64,000 nt of DNA. It comes from Arthrobacter sp. D5-1. Its GTDB lineage: Bacteria; Actinomycetota; Actinomycetes; Actinomycetales; Micrococcaceae. The stretch is from NCBI RefSeq assembly GCF_017357425.1, contig NZ_CP014571.1:1674001-1738000 (forward strand), read 5' to 3'. Positions within the stretch are counted from its first letter, which is position 1. Each line of letters starts with the position of its first letter. The position numbers were made by a program, and so were the translations under genes. The notes beneath the pieces are model-generated. The model did no database searches and had not been told where the DNA came from. It saw only the letters and a list, made by a program, of their open reading frames with translations. Of the stretch, positions 37,983 through 46,883 are shown piece by piece.

Positions 37983-38699
37983 CTATAGGTGCCGAAGGTA
38001 TCGTTCCGGGGCGTCCAAGAATGATCGCCAGCTGGTGACCAGGTCCAAGTCGGCCCATTGCCTGGGACGTAAGCCCCACTGCCCGACTTCAAGTATTTGG
38101 GCGCCCGGAAGGGCGGCAAGCAGGGGCGAGTGCGTAGACATAATGACTTGGGACTTGCCTCCAACCAACAACTCCTTGAGAACTGACAGCAGGCTGAGGC
38201 AACCATTGAAGGACAAAGCTGACTCCGGCTCATCCAGTACCCATAGTCCGGGCCCGCGGAACCGGTCAACAGCGAGCTCAAGGAACGATTCGCCATGTGA
38301 CATGTCGTGGAAGGGCAAGTCGCCGAACGTGCTGGGGTTCTTCTCCAGATAGGTGAAAAAACCATGCATGGTCTCAGCACGGAGGAAGTAACCACGCCTG
38401 CTGCTGCCGGCGTTGCGGATGAGTTGCAGGTGGTTTCCCAGCTCGGATTCCGTAGACCTTGTGGTGTGACGGGCTCCCGTTGATCCGCCCTCCGGGGACA
38501 AACCGTAGGCCAAGGCGATGGCCTCCACAACTGTTGACTTACCAGAACCGTTTTCGCCCACGAGGATGGTTGCAGGAGGCAGATCCAGACCTTGTTCCAG
38601 AAGCTGGGTTACCGGAGGCAGGCTGGCTGGCCACTTGTGGCGGTCCAGTGCATTGGCGGGATCTTCCATCACCCGCCGAATGGGATGGTTGCGGTGCAT
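37983..38699 (-). CDS. Small ABC-like ATPase (COG3910-type)
   Basis: 238 residues from ATG 38699, which has AACAAT exactly six bases upstream (leaderless pattern); the open frame reaches 38987, but that part runs through a repeat array. Walker A is VGENGSGKST at about residue 55, a signature-like DMSHGESFLEL is near 140, and Walker B LWVLDEPESAL near 160 is followed by MSTHSPLLAAL with the switch His. YFLRAETMHGFFTYL is typical of this family of lone ATPases. No membrane segment or partner gene is next to it. The function is unknown. Its two flanks carry oppositely oriented 32-bp repeat arrays. Confidence 0.85.
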   Translation of the reverse strand: MHRNHPIRRVMEDPANALDRHKWPASLPPVTQLLEQGLDLPPATILVGENGSGKSTVVEAIALAYGLSPEGGSTGARHTTRSTESELGNHLQLIRNAGSSRRGYFLRAETMHGFFTYLEKNPSTFGDLPFHDMSHGESFLELAVDRFRGPGLWVLDEPESALSFNGCLSLLSVLKELLVGGKSQVIMSTHSPLLAALPGAQILEVGQWGLRPRQWADLDLVTSWRSFLDAPERYLRHL

Positions 38700-38760
38700 G
38701 CCGTCATTGTTGCAGTCCTGGCAGACGTTAAGGCCACAAGTACCGGCGCGCATCACAAAC

Positions 38761-38840
38761 GCGGGATGTGAGAGAGGGTTGCGTTGAAGGGTGCGGGATG
38801 TGAGAGAGGGTTGCGTTGAAGGGCGCGGGATGTGAGAGAG
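38761..38840. repeat. Two and a half 32-bp tandem repeats upstream of the ATPase gene
   Basis: Two full units at 38761-38792 and 38793-38824 differ at the last base, and a half unit follows at 38825-38840. Each opens with GCGGGATGTGAGAGAG. On the minus strand this reads CTCTCTCACATCCCGC, close to the core of the array at 37845. The period is 32 bases in both arrays. Confidence 0.88.
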
Positions 38841-38864
38841 CATCGGTTCTGACAGGATGGAGCC

Positions 38865-39962
38865 ATGGCTTCGAATTATGACGTGGTAATCGTAGGCGGC
38901 GGCATCGGGGGACTGTCCTTGGCTGCGGCCCTCGCGGGCAAGTGCACGGTTGCACTTGTTGAGGCCGAGCAGTCCTTGGCCTTCCACACGTCGTCACGTT
39001 CAGCCCGGCAACTTATCCCCAGTTACGGTCCGGCAGTCGTGCAGGAGCTGACCATTCGAACCCTGGAAATGTTGGCAGCGCGCGATGCCCAGGCTGACGA
39101 ACCCATCCTCACGCCACGCGGTTTCATGCTGGTAGGCGACGAAGAAACAGTCCACGCCGAGGCCAGCGGCAACATGCATGCCATCACCCACGACGAAGCC
39201 ATGCGACTTTGCCCGGTGCTCGACCCCGACTCATTTACAGCCGCAGGACTGGATAACGGCTCCTTCGGCTGCAACGCTCCGCTCCTGCTTGAGGAACACC
39301 GCCGCACAGCGGAAGCTGCGGGAGTGGACATCATCACTGGAGCCAAGGTCCATTCCGTCCAACGATTGGGGAGCGGCTGGCAGGTGGGCGCGGGAACCGA
39401 AGGGTTCCAGTCCGGCGTCGTGGTTAACGCGGCAGGCGCGTGGGCGGACGAGCTGGCCGTCATCAGCGGGGTGGAGAAGCTGGGACTGCAGCCGTACCGA
39501 CGGACGGCTGCCATCGTCAATGTTGATAGCCCCTTGACGCCGGAAACACCCATGGTGTGTGCCGCTGACGACACGTTCTATTTCCGCGCCGAGGGCAACC
39601 AGGTGCTGATTTCGCCGTCTGAATCTGTGCCGAGCGGAGCCGAGGACGCCAAGCCCTACGCGGGTGATGTGGAGGCCTTGATCAGCAAACTCAACACCGT
39701 GACCTCCTTGGGAATCCATTCAGTGGACCGGGCATGGACTGGCCTCCGGACAGAAGCTGCGGACGGGATACCAGTGGTGGGCTTCGACGCCGAAGCGCCG
39801 GGCTTCTTCTGGCTCGCAGGGCAAGGCGGCTACGGCTTCCAGACTTCGTCCGCCATCGCGGAGCTGGCAGCCGCGCTGATCCTGGGCACGGTAGTTGACG
39901 ACAGTCCGGAATCCCGGACAGCGGAGCAGCTGGCGGCCGTGCGCTGGTCCATCCGGCGCTGA
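38865..39962 (+). CDS. FAD-dependent D-amino acid dehydrogenase (DauA-like)
   Basis: 365 residues. CAGGAT lies six bases before the ATG, a leaderless layout. The FAD motif is VVIVGGGIGGLSLAAAL at the N-terminus. FHTSSRSAR carries a His as in the Pseudomonas D-arginine dehydrogenase DauA, and VNAAGAWADE, KLGLQPYRRTA and GFFWLAGQGGYGFQTS align by eye with that enzyme's conserved segments. It should oxidise a D-amino acid to the keto acid, and a basic one is plausible but unproven. Glycine or sarcosine oxidase-like activity is the alternative. hutI follows after 11 bases, so a link to histidine or arginine use is possible. Confidence 0.8.
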   Translation: MASNYDVVIVGGGIGGLSLAAALAGKCTVALVEAEQSLAFHTSSRSARQLIPSYGPAVVQELTIRTLEMLAARDAQADEPILTPRGFMLVGDEETVHAEASGNMHAITHDEAMRLCPVLDPDSFTAAGLDNGSFGCNAPLLLEEHRRTAEAAGVDIITGAKVHSVQRLGSGWQVGAGTEGFQSGVVVNAAGAWADELAVISGVEKLGLQPYRRTAAIVNVDSPLTPETPMVCAADDTFYFRAEGNQVLISPSESVPSGAEDAKPYAGDVEALISKLNTVTSLGIHSVDRAWTGLRTEAADGIPVVGFDAEAPGFFWLAGQGGYGFQTSSAIAELAAALILGTVVDDSPESRTAEQLAAVRWSIRR

Positions 39963-39973
39963 ACAATAGGGAC

Positions 39974-41212
39974 ATGAGCGGAATCAGGAACGGGAACAGC
40001 GGCAGCACTGTCATCACCAACATCGGGGAACTGATGACCCAGGACCTTGAACACAGGGTCCTGAAGAACGCCGCGTTGGTCATTGAAGGAGAACGGATTT
40101 CCTGGATCGGCGCTGCCAAAGACGCTCCCGCTGCTGACGAAATGATCGACGTCGAAGGCCGCGCCGTCCTGCCGGGCTGGGTGGATTCTCATTCCCATCT
40201 TGTTTTCGCAGGGGACCGCACTGCCGAGTTCGAAGCCCGCATGGCCGGGGAAAGCTACAGCGCAGGCGGGATCGCGGTCACCACGGGCGCTACGCGCAGC
40301 GTCAGCGATGACGAACTCACCCGCCTCGTCCGGGATCGCGTGGCCGAGGCAGTCTCACAAGGGACCACGTACCTGGAGAGCAAGACCGGCTACGGGTTGG
40401 ACGTCGAGAACGAGGCCCGCAGTGCCCGCATCGCCGCAGCCGAAGTGGACGAGGTCACCTTCCTGGGCGCGCACCTGGTCCCGAAGGGCTCCGATCCCGA
40501 GGAGTACACGGACCTGGTGTGTGGGCCCATGCTCGACGCCGTCCTCCCGCACGTTCGCTGGGCCGACGTCTTCTGCGAGCGGGGCGCGTTCACGGAGGAC
40601 CAGTCCCGTCGGGTCCTGACTGCAGCGCGCGCGGCCGGTCTGGGCTTGAGGGTCCACGGCAACCAGTTGGGCGAGGGGCCAGGTGTTGCCCTGGCCGTAG
40701 AGTTCGCCGCAGCGAGTGTTGACCATGTCAACTACTTGTCGGACAAAGACATCCGGGACCTCGCGGGAACCTGGGCGGGCTGGGACCCGGCAACCGGAAC
40801 GGGCACCAGGGGCACTGTTGCAACCTGCCTTCCCGCCTGCGACCTCTCCACCCGTCAGCCCCTGGCACCAGGCCGTGAATTGATCGACGCCGGCGTGCAG
40901 ATCGCGCTGGCTGCCAACTGCAATCCGGGGACCTCATACACCAGCTCCATGGCCTTCTGCGTCACCACTGCTGTGTTGCAGATGCACTTGAGCGTCCACG
41001 AAGCGGTCCGGGCTGCGACGTACGGCGGCGCGTTGGCTTTGGGCCGGGAGTCAGGGAACGACGTCGACGGCGAACGGGCGGTGGGTTCGCTCGCCGTCGG
41101 ACATCGGGCAGACTTGCACCTGCTCAAGGCGCCGTCGGCCACGCACCTGGCTTACCGACCGGGGATCCCGCTGACTCATTCCGTGTGGCGGGCCGGCGTA
41201 CGGGCCGTGTAA
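39974..41212 (+). CDS. hutI: Imidazolonepropionase
   Basis: 412 residues; AACAAT lies six bases before the ATG, so hutI can be transcribed from its own start within the tail of the previous gene. It is a metal-dependent amidohydrolase with the HxH pair in WVDSHSHLVFAGDR, TTYLESKTGYGLD, FLGAHLVPKG, a metal His in RVHGNQLGEG, and ALAANCNPGTSYTSSM near the active-site Asn/Asp. HutI converts imidazolonepropionate to N-formimino-glutamate in histidine breakdown. The other hut genes are not in the window. Confidence 0.95.
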   Translation: MSGIRNGNSGSTVITNIGELMTQDLEHRVLKNAALVIEGERISWIGAAKDAPAADEMIDVEGRAVLPGWVDSHSHLVFAGDRTAEFEARMAGESYSAGGIAVTTGATRSVSDDELTRLVRDRVAEAVSQGTTYLESKTGYGLDVENEARSARIAAAEVDEVTFLGAHLVPKGSDPEEYTDLVCGPMLDAVLPHVRWADVFCERGAFTEDQSRRVLTAARAAGLGLRVHGNQLGEGPGVALAVEFAAASVDHVNYLSDKDIRDLAGTWAGWDPATGTGTRGTVATCLPACDLSTRQPLAPGRELIDAGVQIALAANCNPGTSYTSSMAFCVTTAVLQMHLSVHEAVRAATYGGALALGRESGNDVDGERAVGSLAVGHRADLHLLKAPSATHLAYRPGIPLTHSVWRAGVRAV

Positions 41213-41221
41213 GCAACGCAC

Positions 41222-41257
41222 AGAGGGGCGGTGTTCCGGTAGGAACACCGCCCCTCT
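41222..41257. terminator. Bidirectional hairpin between hutI and the GH101 gene
   Basis: AGAGGGGCGGTGTTCC (41222-41237) and GGAACACCGCCCCTCT (41242-41257) are a perfect 16-bp stem around GGTA. It lies between two convergent genes. Confidence 0.85.
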
Positions 41258-41275
41258 TCGTGGGGGATGAAGGGA

Positions 41276-44200
41276 CTACGCGCAGCTGAACTTCGCGTCG
41301 GCCCAGTCGGCCCAGTCATCGCCGGCGTCGTCGCCGTTCTTGTCAGCGATCAGCTCGACGTTGCGGACACCGGTGATGTCCACGGTGAGGGGGAGCGCGG
41401 CGGAGTCTGCGCTCAGGACAGGGGTCCGCAACAGTTCGCGCCCATCGCCCTTGACAATAAACACCACGGAACCGTGCAGGCCCTTGTTGAGCTTGGCGTC
41501 GTCCACTCCCACCACGGCGGTGAAGGCGTCGCACTTGGCCTCCGTGGCGATGCTGATCTTCGAGTCGGCATGGACGCCGATGCCCTTGGAGTACACGACG
41601 CCGTCCAGCCGCAGCGCGGGTCCATCGCCGGCGTTCTGCTCACCGTTGGCCCGGTCCCGTTCTGCAGGTCCCCAGCCGTTGGTACTGCCGATCCAGGGCA
41701 GGTCGGAAGCGAAGACGGTGCCCGACAACACCGGCGCCGGGGGCTGCTGGGAGGTTGAGGAACAGGTGAACCTGGCATCTGCCCAGTCAGCGTGGTCGTT
41801 GCCGTTGGAGTCGCCGGCGTCGTTGGCCACCAGTTCCACGTACTGGGCGCCGGTGACGTCCACAGTGAGTGGCAGGGGAGCGCTCGCAGCGCCCAGAACC
41901 GGTGTGGTCACCTTGGTGGTCCCATCAGCCACCACGGAGAACTTCACGCTTCCCCGCGTCGGTTGGGCGTCGTCGATGCCCACGGTCGCGGTGAAGGCGG
42001 TGCAGTAGCCGCCCAGGTAGTAGCGGACGGTACCGTTGGCGTGGGCTCCCAAGCCTTTGGCATAGACCGTCCCGTTCAGGGTCAGCGGAGTGCCGTCACC
42101 GGCTCCGGTTCCACCATTGGACTGGTCCTTTTCCACGGGACCCCAGCCATTGGTGGCGCTGACCCACGGGTGGTCGCTGGCGAACACGGTGGCCTGCGGA
42201 GGCTTGGGCAGCGTTCGGACGGCCGTGGTGGTGCTGATGGTGCGGCTGCCTGCGGGCTGCGAGGTCGTGCTGTAGTTGGCCGTCGCCGTGATGGGGTAGT
42301 CGCCGTCAGCCGAAGCCGGCGCGGTGACCTTCCACGTGGTGGTCAAGGTGCCCCCGGCGGGCAGCGTCGAGGCCGTTGCGGGCGTGGATGGTGTTGCCGT
42401 CCACCCCTCGGGCAGTTTCAGCGACACGGTCAGATCATTGATGGCTGCCGGTTCATCGGAAACAAACGTGGTGACGAAGTCCTGGGCCTTGCCCTGCTGG
42501 ACCACATCGCCCTGGAGCGCCGCCGAGAGCTGCGCGCAGGCCGGGACGGATTCGGACGCGCCGAGATCCTCCACCAGGAAGTTGTCCAGGGTGAAGTCCG
42601 AACCATTGGCACTGCCCGTGCGCTGCAGTCCCACAAAGTAGTCTCCGCAGAATCCGGTATCCAGGGTCTGCTCGAACCGTGTGGTGGACGTCGCGGCCTC
42701 GACCGCCTGGCTGCCCGTCACTGCGGGTCCGGCTTGGGAGTCGTAGCCGGAAACCCAGGCGTATTGGCCGTCCTTGGAGTTTTGGTAGTCGAAGGAAATC
42801 TTGTACTTGTGGCCCGCCTGGAACGGAACTGTTGCCTCCGTGGTCCGGTACACCATGCCCGGTCCGCCGTCGGGTGCGCGGTTTTCGTCGTGCGCGATCA
42901 GCGACCAGGTTCCGTCCAGTACTTCGTCGATCACGTTGGTGTGCCAGCCCTTTTGGGTGAAGGGTTCGTTACGTTCGGTGATGTGCGTGCGCGGGTCCGT
43001 GGAGCCGCCGGCATCGCCCTTCACGAAGGGTCCCCAGCCTTGGTCCACGTTTTCGAAGTCCTCGCTGAGCACGCCGGTAGTGGCCACCCTGGCGGTTTTC
43101 ACCGCCCGGAAGTCGTCGACGCGCACTGTTGCGTCGCCGTCGGCCGCTGTGACGGTGACCTTGGCCTTGGTGTTCTTGTGGGGAACGTCCACCACAACGC
43201 GGATGCGCTGGAAGGCTGTCCCGTGTTTCTCGTCGCCGGCCACGAAATTCTCTGCGTTGGAAGAATCAATGGTGACGCTTTCGGTCTTGCCGCTGATGTC
43301 CACGGAGAGTGTGGTGGGACGGGTCCTGCCGGGCTGGATTTCCACCCAGGCGCTCACTGATTGGGTTCCGGCGTCCAGCTTCACTTCCTGGCTGATGGAC
43401 GACGGCGTTGCCCCCAATTCGGCGAAGCGGCGGCCCTTGTCATCGCGGACCTGCGTGACGGTACCGGCGGGGTTCCATGGGGAGAGGTCTGCGCTGTTGA
43501 AGCCGGGATCGTTGAAGGCCGTTCCTTCGCCGAAGTTGGCCTTCTTGGGCAGCTCAGCCTTGTTGTTCTTTGGAGCCAGGACATAGGGCTGTTTGGCGTC
43601 GGCTATCAGGGCAACCTGTCCGTTGACCACGGGGACGTCGGCGACCTTCACGCGGCCGTTGTCCGTCAGTTTGAAGAGCTCCAAGGAGCCGGCCCTGGCG
43701 AACTCCTGGGTGAGCGTCCACGTGGTGGCGCCACCGGCAGGGTTGTAGTGGTAGAGCTTGTCTGCCGTGCCGTTTTCCTTGGAGGACCACGGGAGCAAGT
43801 AGGTTCCACCCTGCAGGACGGAAATGCCGCCTACGGTGATGTTGCGTTCTGCAGCCGTGTTTCCGGTGACGGACACGCCATCGGCGAGTTCGATCCGGTC
43901 GGCCGTCCACTTGGTGATCTGGTGGTGCTGCAGGAATTTGGCAGGCACGTTGGCCGTCCACACGTTCTCGCTGAACGCATTGAAGTCGTTCTGCCCGGTC
44001 CAGCCTTCGAACTCCACGATATGGCTCACCCCGAGCTTGGGATCTGGGTTCCAGACGTCCGACTGGGTGTTGTTGATGAAACGCAGGATCTGGGAGTTGA
44101 TGCCCTTGTTGGTGGAACCGCCGTACTTCTCATCGTTGGCCCAATGGGACCAGGTGTTGTTCCGGGAGAGGTGGTCTGCCCATTCGGAGCCCACCCGGAA

Positions 44201-45682
44201 GCCGTTCTTGACCAGTTCCTGCTGCAGGCGCTCGGCGAGCCAACCGAACTCGTAGTAGACGTCCACGTACACGAAGTCCAGGTTCTTGTCCGTGGCTTCG
44301 CGTAGTTCCTTGATGCGCTGGGCGAGCTTGCCGGAATTAATGTCCGCACGCTGGTTCATATAGTAGGACTGGTCCAGCCAGTTCCATCCCAGGCCCTTGT
44401 CTGCGCGCAACAGGTCCTCGCTGAAGGACTTGGCTTCCGGATAGATCTCCGTGGCATTGATGTGGACGCCGAAACTGGCGTTCCAGTCCTTGCCTTCCTT
44501 CACCAGCGTGTTGAGGTCCTCCAGTCCGCCAGCACGGGTGTTGAAGTTGTTGCCGTAGTCCGTGTTGGCGGAGTCGTGCCCCTCGCTGGTGTAGCCCTTG
44601 AGCATGGCCACCTGCCCCAGTCCGTCGGTGGCCAGGGCGATGCGCTTGACGTCATCCAGGGTCCTCAGGAACGGGTGGGTTGCCTGCGAAGCAAAGTTGA
44701 ACGGGATGTGCGTGATCACGTTGTCCGGCGTTTGTTCGGCCTTATTGGGGCTGACCTGGATGGACCTCATGGCGATCGCCGCGTCCTGCCAGTCCACGCC
44801 GCCGTCGGCATTGGCATCGCTGGTGATGGCCACCCGGGTCCACGGAAGTTCCTCGGTGGTCGCGGAGCCTTCTGCACGGTACAGCCACTGGCCGCTGGCG
44901 ATACCCATGGATACGCCGCCGGCTCCGTCGCTGACGGCTTGGCGCCAGAAGCGCCCGCGGTCCTTCGCGCCCGGACCCGACGACGTGTCGTACAGGGCAT
45001 TGGACTCCACAGCGGCGCCCAAGGTGGCGGTATTTGCCAGTGCGTAGGCGGAGCTCTTGGCGGTGGCGTCGAGGGGAGTCGCCGGGGTGATGGGCGTGAA
45101 TTCGTCACCGGTGACGCTGCGGTCCACGGACAGGTTCGCAGTGGAGACCTGGGCCCCGGGCTGGGTGGATCCGACGGTCACCAGGTTCAGCCGGGGGAGT
45201 TGCAAGGTCTTGACCTGATGATCAGCGGAGTCCCTGATCTCTGTGACATTGAAAGAGACCACGTTCTTCTTGACCGAGAGCCGGGCCTTGATGAGGGTAT
45301 TGCCGAATTCCGGGACGGTCAGCACGTACTCGCGGGCGTCGTCTCCGGAGCCGGTGGAGGAACCGGTCACCGTGTATTCCACGCCATTGAGCATGATGGT
45401 GCTGAGCCGGGTGACGGTGCCGTCCAAGCGCGCCCTGGTGGCGGCATCGATGTAGCCGAGGACCTGCGGGAAGGTGGTGGAGACCTCCACTCCCAGTTGG
45501 CCGGAGGTGATGACGGCAGCATCGGTAGCATCGGCGATGTCTGCTTGCGGGACGATTGGGGCGAAAGGGGAGTATGGGGCTGCGGTGGCAGGCTGAAGTG
45601 CCATGAGGCCGAGCGAGGATGAGGCGACGACGCAGGCCAAACTCAGCGATGCGAGGCGTCTGGTGGATGACAAGCGGGGCAT
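41276..45682 (-). CDS. Secreted GH101 endo-alpha-N-acetylgalactosaminidase with two C-terminal NPCBM modules
   Basis: 1468 residues from ATG 45682 with GAAGGAG five bases before. A signal peptide ends near residue 35 (ATA-AP). A beta-rich N-domain precedes the GH101 barrel. By comparison with Bifidobacterium EngBF, the nucleophile is Asp474 in DFVYVDVYYEFG and the acid/base Glu500 in VGSEWADH. Further downstream are FEGWTGQNDFNAF, galactose-binding-like domains, a NEW3-type segment at about 1060-1150, and two NPCBM modules at about 1166-1310 and 1322-1468, each with the WGPxExD and NGxVYxKGxGxHA-like patterns. GH101 enzymes release the core-1 disaccharide Gal-beta-1,3-GalNAc from Ser/Thr of mucin-type glycoproteins. 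There is no sortase motif, so it is probably free or held by its modules. It faces a Gal/GalNAc-type catabolic operon. Confidence 0.92.
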   Translation of the reverse strand: MPRLSSTRRLASLSLACVVASSSLGLMALQPATAAPYSPFAPIVPQADIADATDAAVITSGQLGVEVSTTFPQVLGYIDAATRARLDGTVTRLSTIMLNGVEYTVTGSSTGSGDDAREYVLTVPEFGNTLIKARLSVKKNVVSFNVTEIRDSADHQVKTLQLPRLNLVTVGSTQPGAQVSTANLSVDRSVTGDEFTPITPATPLDATAKSSAYALANTATLGAAVESNALYDTSSGPGAKDRGRFWRQAVSDGAGGVSMGIASGQWLYRAEGSATTEELPWTRVAITSDANADGGVDWQDAAIAMRSIQVSPNKAEQTPDNVITHIPFNFASQATHPFLRTLDDVKRIALATDGLGQVAMLKGYTSEGHDSANTDYGNNFNTRAGGLEDLNTLVKEGKDWNASFGVHINATEIYPEAKSFSEDLLRADKGLGWNWLDQSYYMNQRADINSGKLAQRIKELREATDKNLDFVYVDVYYEFGWLAERLQQELVKNGFRVGSEWADHLSRNNTWSHWANDEKYGGSTNKGINSQILRFINNTQSDVWNPDPKLGVSHIVEFEGWTGQNDFNAFSENVWTANVPAKFLQHHQITKWTADRIELADGVSVTGNTAAERNITVGGISVLQGGTYLLPWSSKENGTADKLYHYNPAGGATTWTLTQEFARAGSLELFKLTDNGRVKVADVPVVNGQVALIADAKQPYVLAPKNNKAELPKKANFGEGTAFNDPGFNSADLSPWNPAGTVTQVRDDKGRRFAELGATPSSISQEVKLDAGTQSVSAWVEIQPGRTRPTTLSVDISGKTESVTIDSSNAENFVAGDEKHGTAFQRIRVVVDVPHKNTKAKVTVTAADGDATVRVDDFRAVKTARVATTGVLSEDFENVDQGWGPFVKGDAGGSTDPRTHITERNEPFTQKGWHTNVIDEVLDGTWSLIAHDENRAPDGGPGMVYRTTEATVPFQAGHKYKISFDYQNSKDGQYAWVSGYDSQAGPAVTGSQAVEAATSTTRFEQTLDTGFCGDYFVGLQRTGSANGSDFTLDNFLVEDLGASESVPACAQLSAALQGDVVQQGKAQDFVTTFVSDEPAAINDLTVSLKLPEGWTATPSTPATASTLPAGGTLTTTWKVTAPASADGDYPITATANYSTTSQPAGSRTISTTTAVRTLPKPPQATVFASDHPWVSATNGWGPVEKDQSNGGTGAGDGTPLTLNGTVYAKGLGAHANGTVRYYLGGYCTAFTATVGIDDAQPTRGSVKFSVVADGTTKVTTPVLGAASAPLPLTVDVTGAQYVELVANDAGDSNGNDHADWADARFTCSSTSQQPPAPVLSGTVFASDLPWIGSTNGWGPAERDRANGEQNAGDGPALRLDGVVYSKGIGVHADSKISIATEAKCDAFTAVVGVDDAKLNKGLHGSVVFIVKGDGRELLRTPVLSADSAALPLTVDITGVRNVELIADKNGDDAGDDWADWADAKFSCA

Positions 45683-45770
45683 TATGCTCCTTCTTGATTT
45701 TTCCGTGCGAATAACGATCATGTTCTTGCGGACTGTCTAAGACTGCTCCACAGGACAGAAGTTGACAAGA

Positions 45771-45787
45771 GTTAACAGCTAGTTAAC
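45771..45787. promoter_or_regulatory. Candidate operator upstream of the GH101 gene
   Basis: Two GTTAAC hexamers (45771-45776 and 45782-45787) flank a five-base centre, an inverted repeat about 90 bases before the GH101 start codon. The hexamer also ends the LacI operator at 28370-28375, but the spacing of the halves differs, so a shared regulator is only possible. Confidence 0.45.
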
Positions 45788-45870
45788 TTAAAAGCACATC
45801 CCGGCACACGCTTTCCGCGGTCCGGCGTACATTCCGGCCGTGCGCACTTGGTGAGCGGAGTTCCCCCGCG

Positions 45871-45916
45871 AATGATCCTTGTGAGATCGAAAATGATCGT
45901 TTAGTGTTTCTATAGA
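45871..45916 (+). promoter_or_regulatory. Control region of the SIS-ROK-PfkB-aldolase-DeoR operon
   Basis: AATGATC occurs at 45871-45877 and 45892-45898, 21 bases or two helical turns apart, a layout seen for DeoR-family binding sites. TATAGA at 45911-45916 is a good -10 box, 40 bases before the start codon. The -35 is not clear. The operon encodes its own DeoR-type regulator. Confidence 0.45.
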
Positions 45917-45956
45917 TCAGAAAACGTCATTAAGCTGAGCGGGAGCGGAACACACG

Positions 45957-46874
45957 ATGAGCGAGAACACACTGGGCGCCTTCATGGAGGAAGAGCTGGT
46001 TTCCCAGCCCGACGTATGGCAGCGGGCTGTTGAGCAAGCCCGTGCCGAGGACGTGCTTCCGGCTGACGGAAAGCGCGTCGCCGTGATCGGTTGCGGGACC
46101 TCCTGGTTCATGGCGCAGAGCTACGCGGCCGCCCGCGAATCCGCCGGGAAGGGCGTCACCGATGCCTTCGCCGCGTCCGAAGCTTTCCTTAACAGCAACA
46201 GCGCCGATCGCCAGTACGACGCCGTTGTGGCCATTACGCGGTCAGGCACCACCACTGAGGTACTCGAGATCCTGGCCGAGCTTCAGGGGATCGTCCCCAC
46301 CGTGGCAATCATCGGTGACACCACCTCCCCGATCATCGAACTGGCAGATGCCGTGATCGGACTGCAGTACGCCGACGAGCGTTCGGTAGTTCAGACCCGT
46401 TTTGCCACCACAGCGCTGGTGTACCTGCTGACCAGCCTTGACATCGATGTGCAGCAGGCCATCGATGATGCCCGCGACGCCGTGAGCGCGCCGGTCCCGC
46501 AGGAACTCCTGGACGCCGAGCAGTTCACCTTCCTCGGCACTGGATGGACGGTTGGACTGGCACACGAGGCAGGCCTGAAAATGCGGGAGGCAGTACAGGG
46601 CTGGACAGAGTCCTACCCCGCCATGGAGTACCGGCACGGTCCCATCTCCATCGCAGCTCCGGGCCGCGTCACTTGGCTGTTCGGTGCCCAGCCTGAAGGG
46701 CTGGACGGCGACATGGCCGTTACCGGCGCCCTCTACATCCACACCGACAAGCACCCGTTGGCTGAGCTGGCCAGGGTTCACAAGGTCACCTTGGAGCGTG
46801 CGCGCGTCCGTGGCCTGAATCCGGATCTGCCCCGCAACCTGACGCGCTCCGTCATTCTCGACGCCTCCGCCTAG
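45957..46874 (+). CDS. SIS-domain sugar isomerase/deaminase (AgaS-like)
   Basis: 305 residues with two SIS domains: the first carries VAVIGCGTSWFMAQS and ITRSGTTTEVLE, the second TFLGTGWTVGLAHEAGLKM and SYPAMEYRHGP. These are the phosphosugar-binding loops of the GlmS-isomerase/AgaS group. Members isomerise or deaminate hexosamine-6-phosphates. In this operon, with a tagatose-6-phosphate-type kinase and aldolase, conversion of galactosamine-6-phosphate to tagatose-6-phosphate plus ammonia is the most sensible role (inference). It heads the operon, divergent from the GH101 enzyme. Confidence 0.85.
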   Translation: MSENTLGAFMEEELVSQPDVWQRAVEQARAEDVLPADGKRVAVIGCGTSWFMAQSYAAARESAGKGVTDAFAASEAFLNSNSADRQYDAVVAITRSGTTTEVLEILAELQGIVPTVAIIGDTTSPIIELADAVIGLQYADERSVVQTRFATTALVYLLTSLDIDVQQAIDDARDAVSAPVPQELLDAEQFTFLGTGWTVGLAHEAGLKMREAVQGWTESYPAMEYRHGPISIAAPGRVTWLFGAQPEGLDGDMAVTGALYIHTDKHPLAELARVHKVTLERARVRGLNPDLPRNLTRSVILDASA

Positions 46875-46883
46875 GCTTCGGTC

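Noticed and set aside
37845..38840. CRISPR array
   Set aside because: The 32-base units abut each other with no variable spacers, copies are few, and no cas genes are present.
41792..43360. 522-codon plus-strand frame opposite the GH101 gene
   Set aside because: Its composition is that of an antisense shadow (Gly, Val, His, Arg rich) and it has no start signal; the minus-strand enzyme is unbroken.
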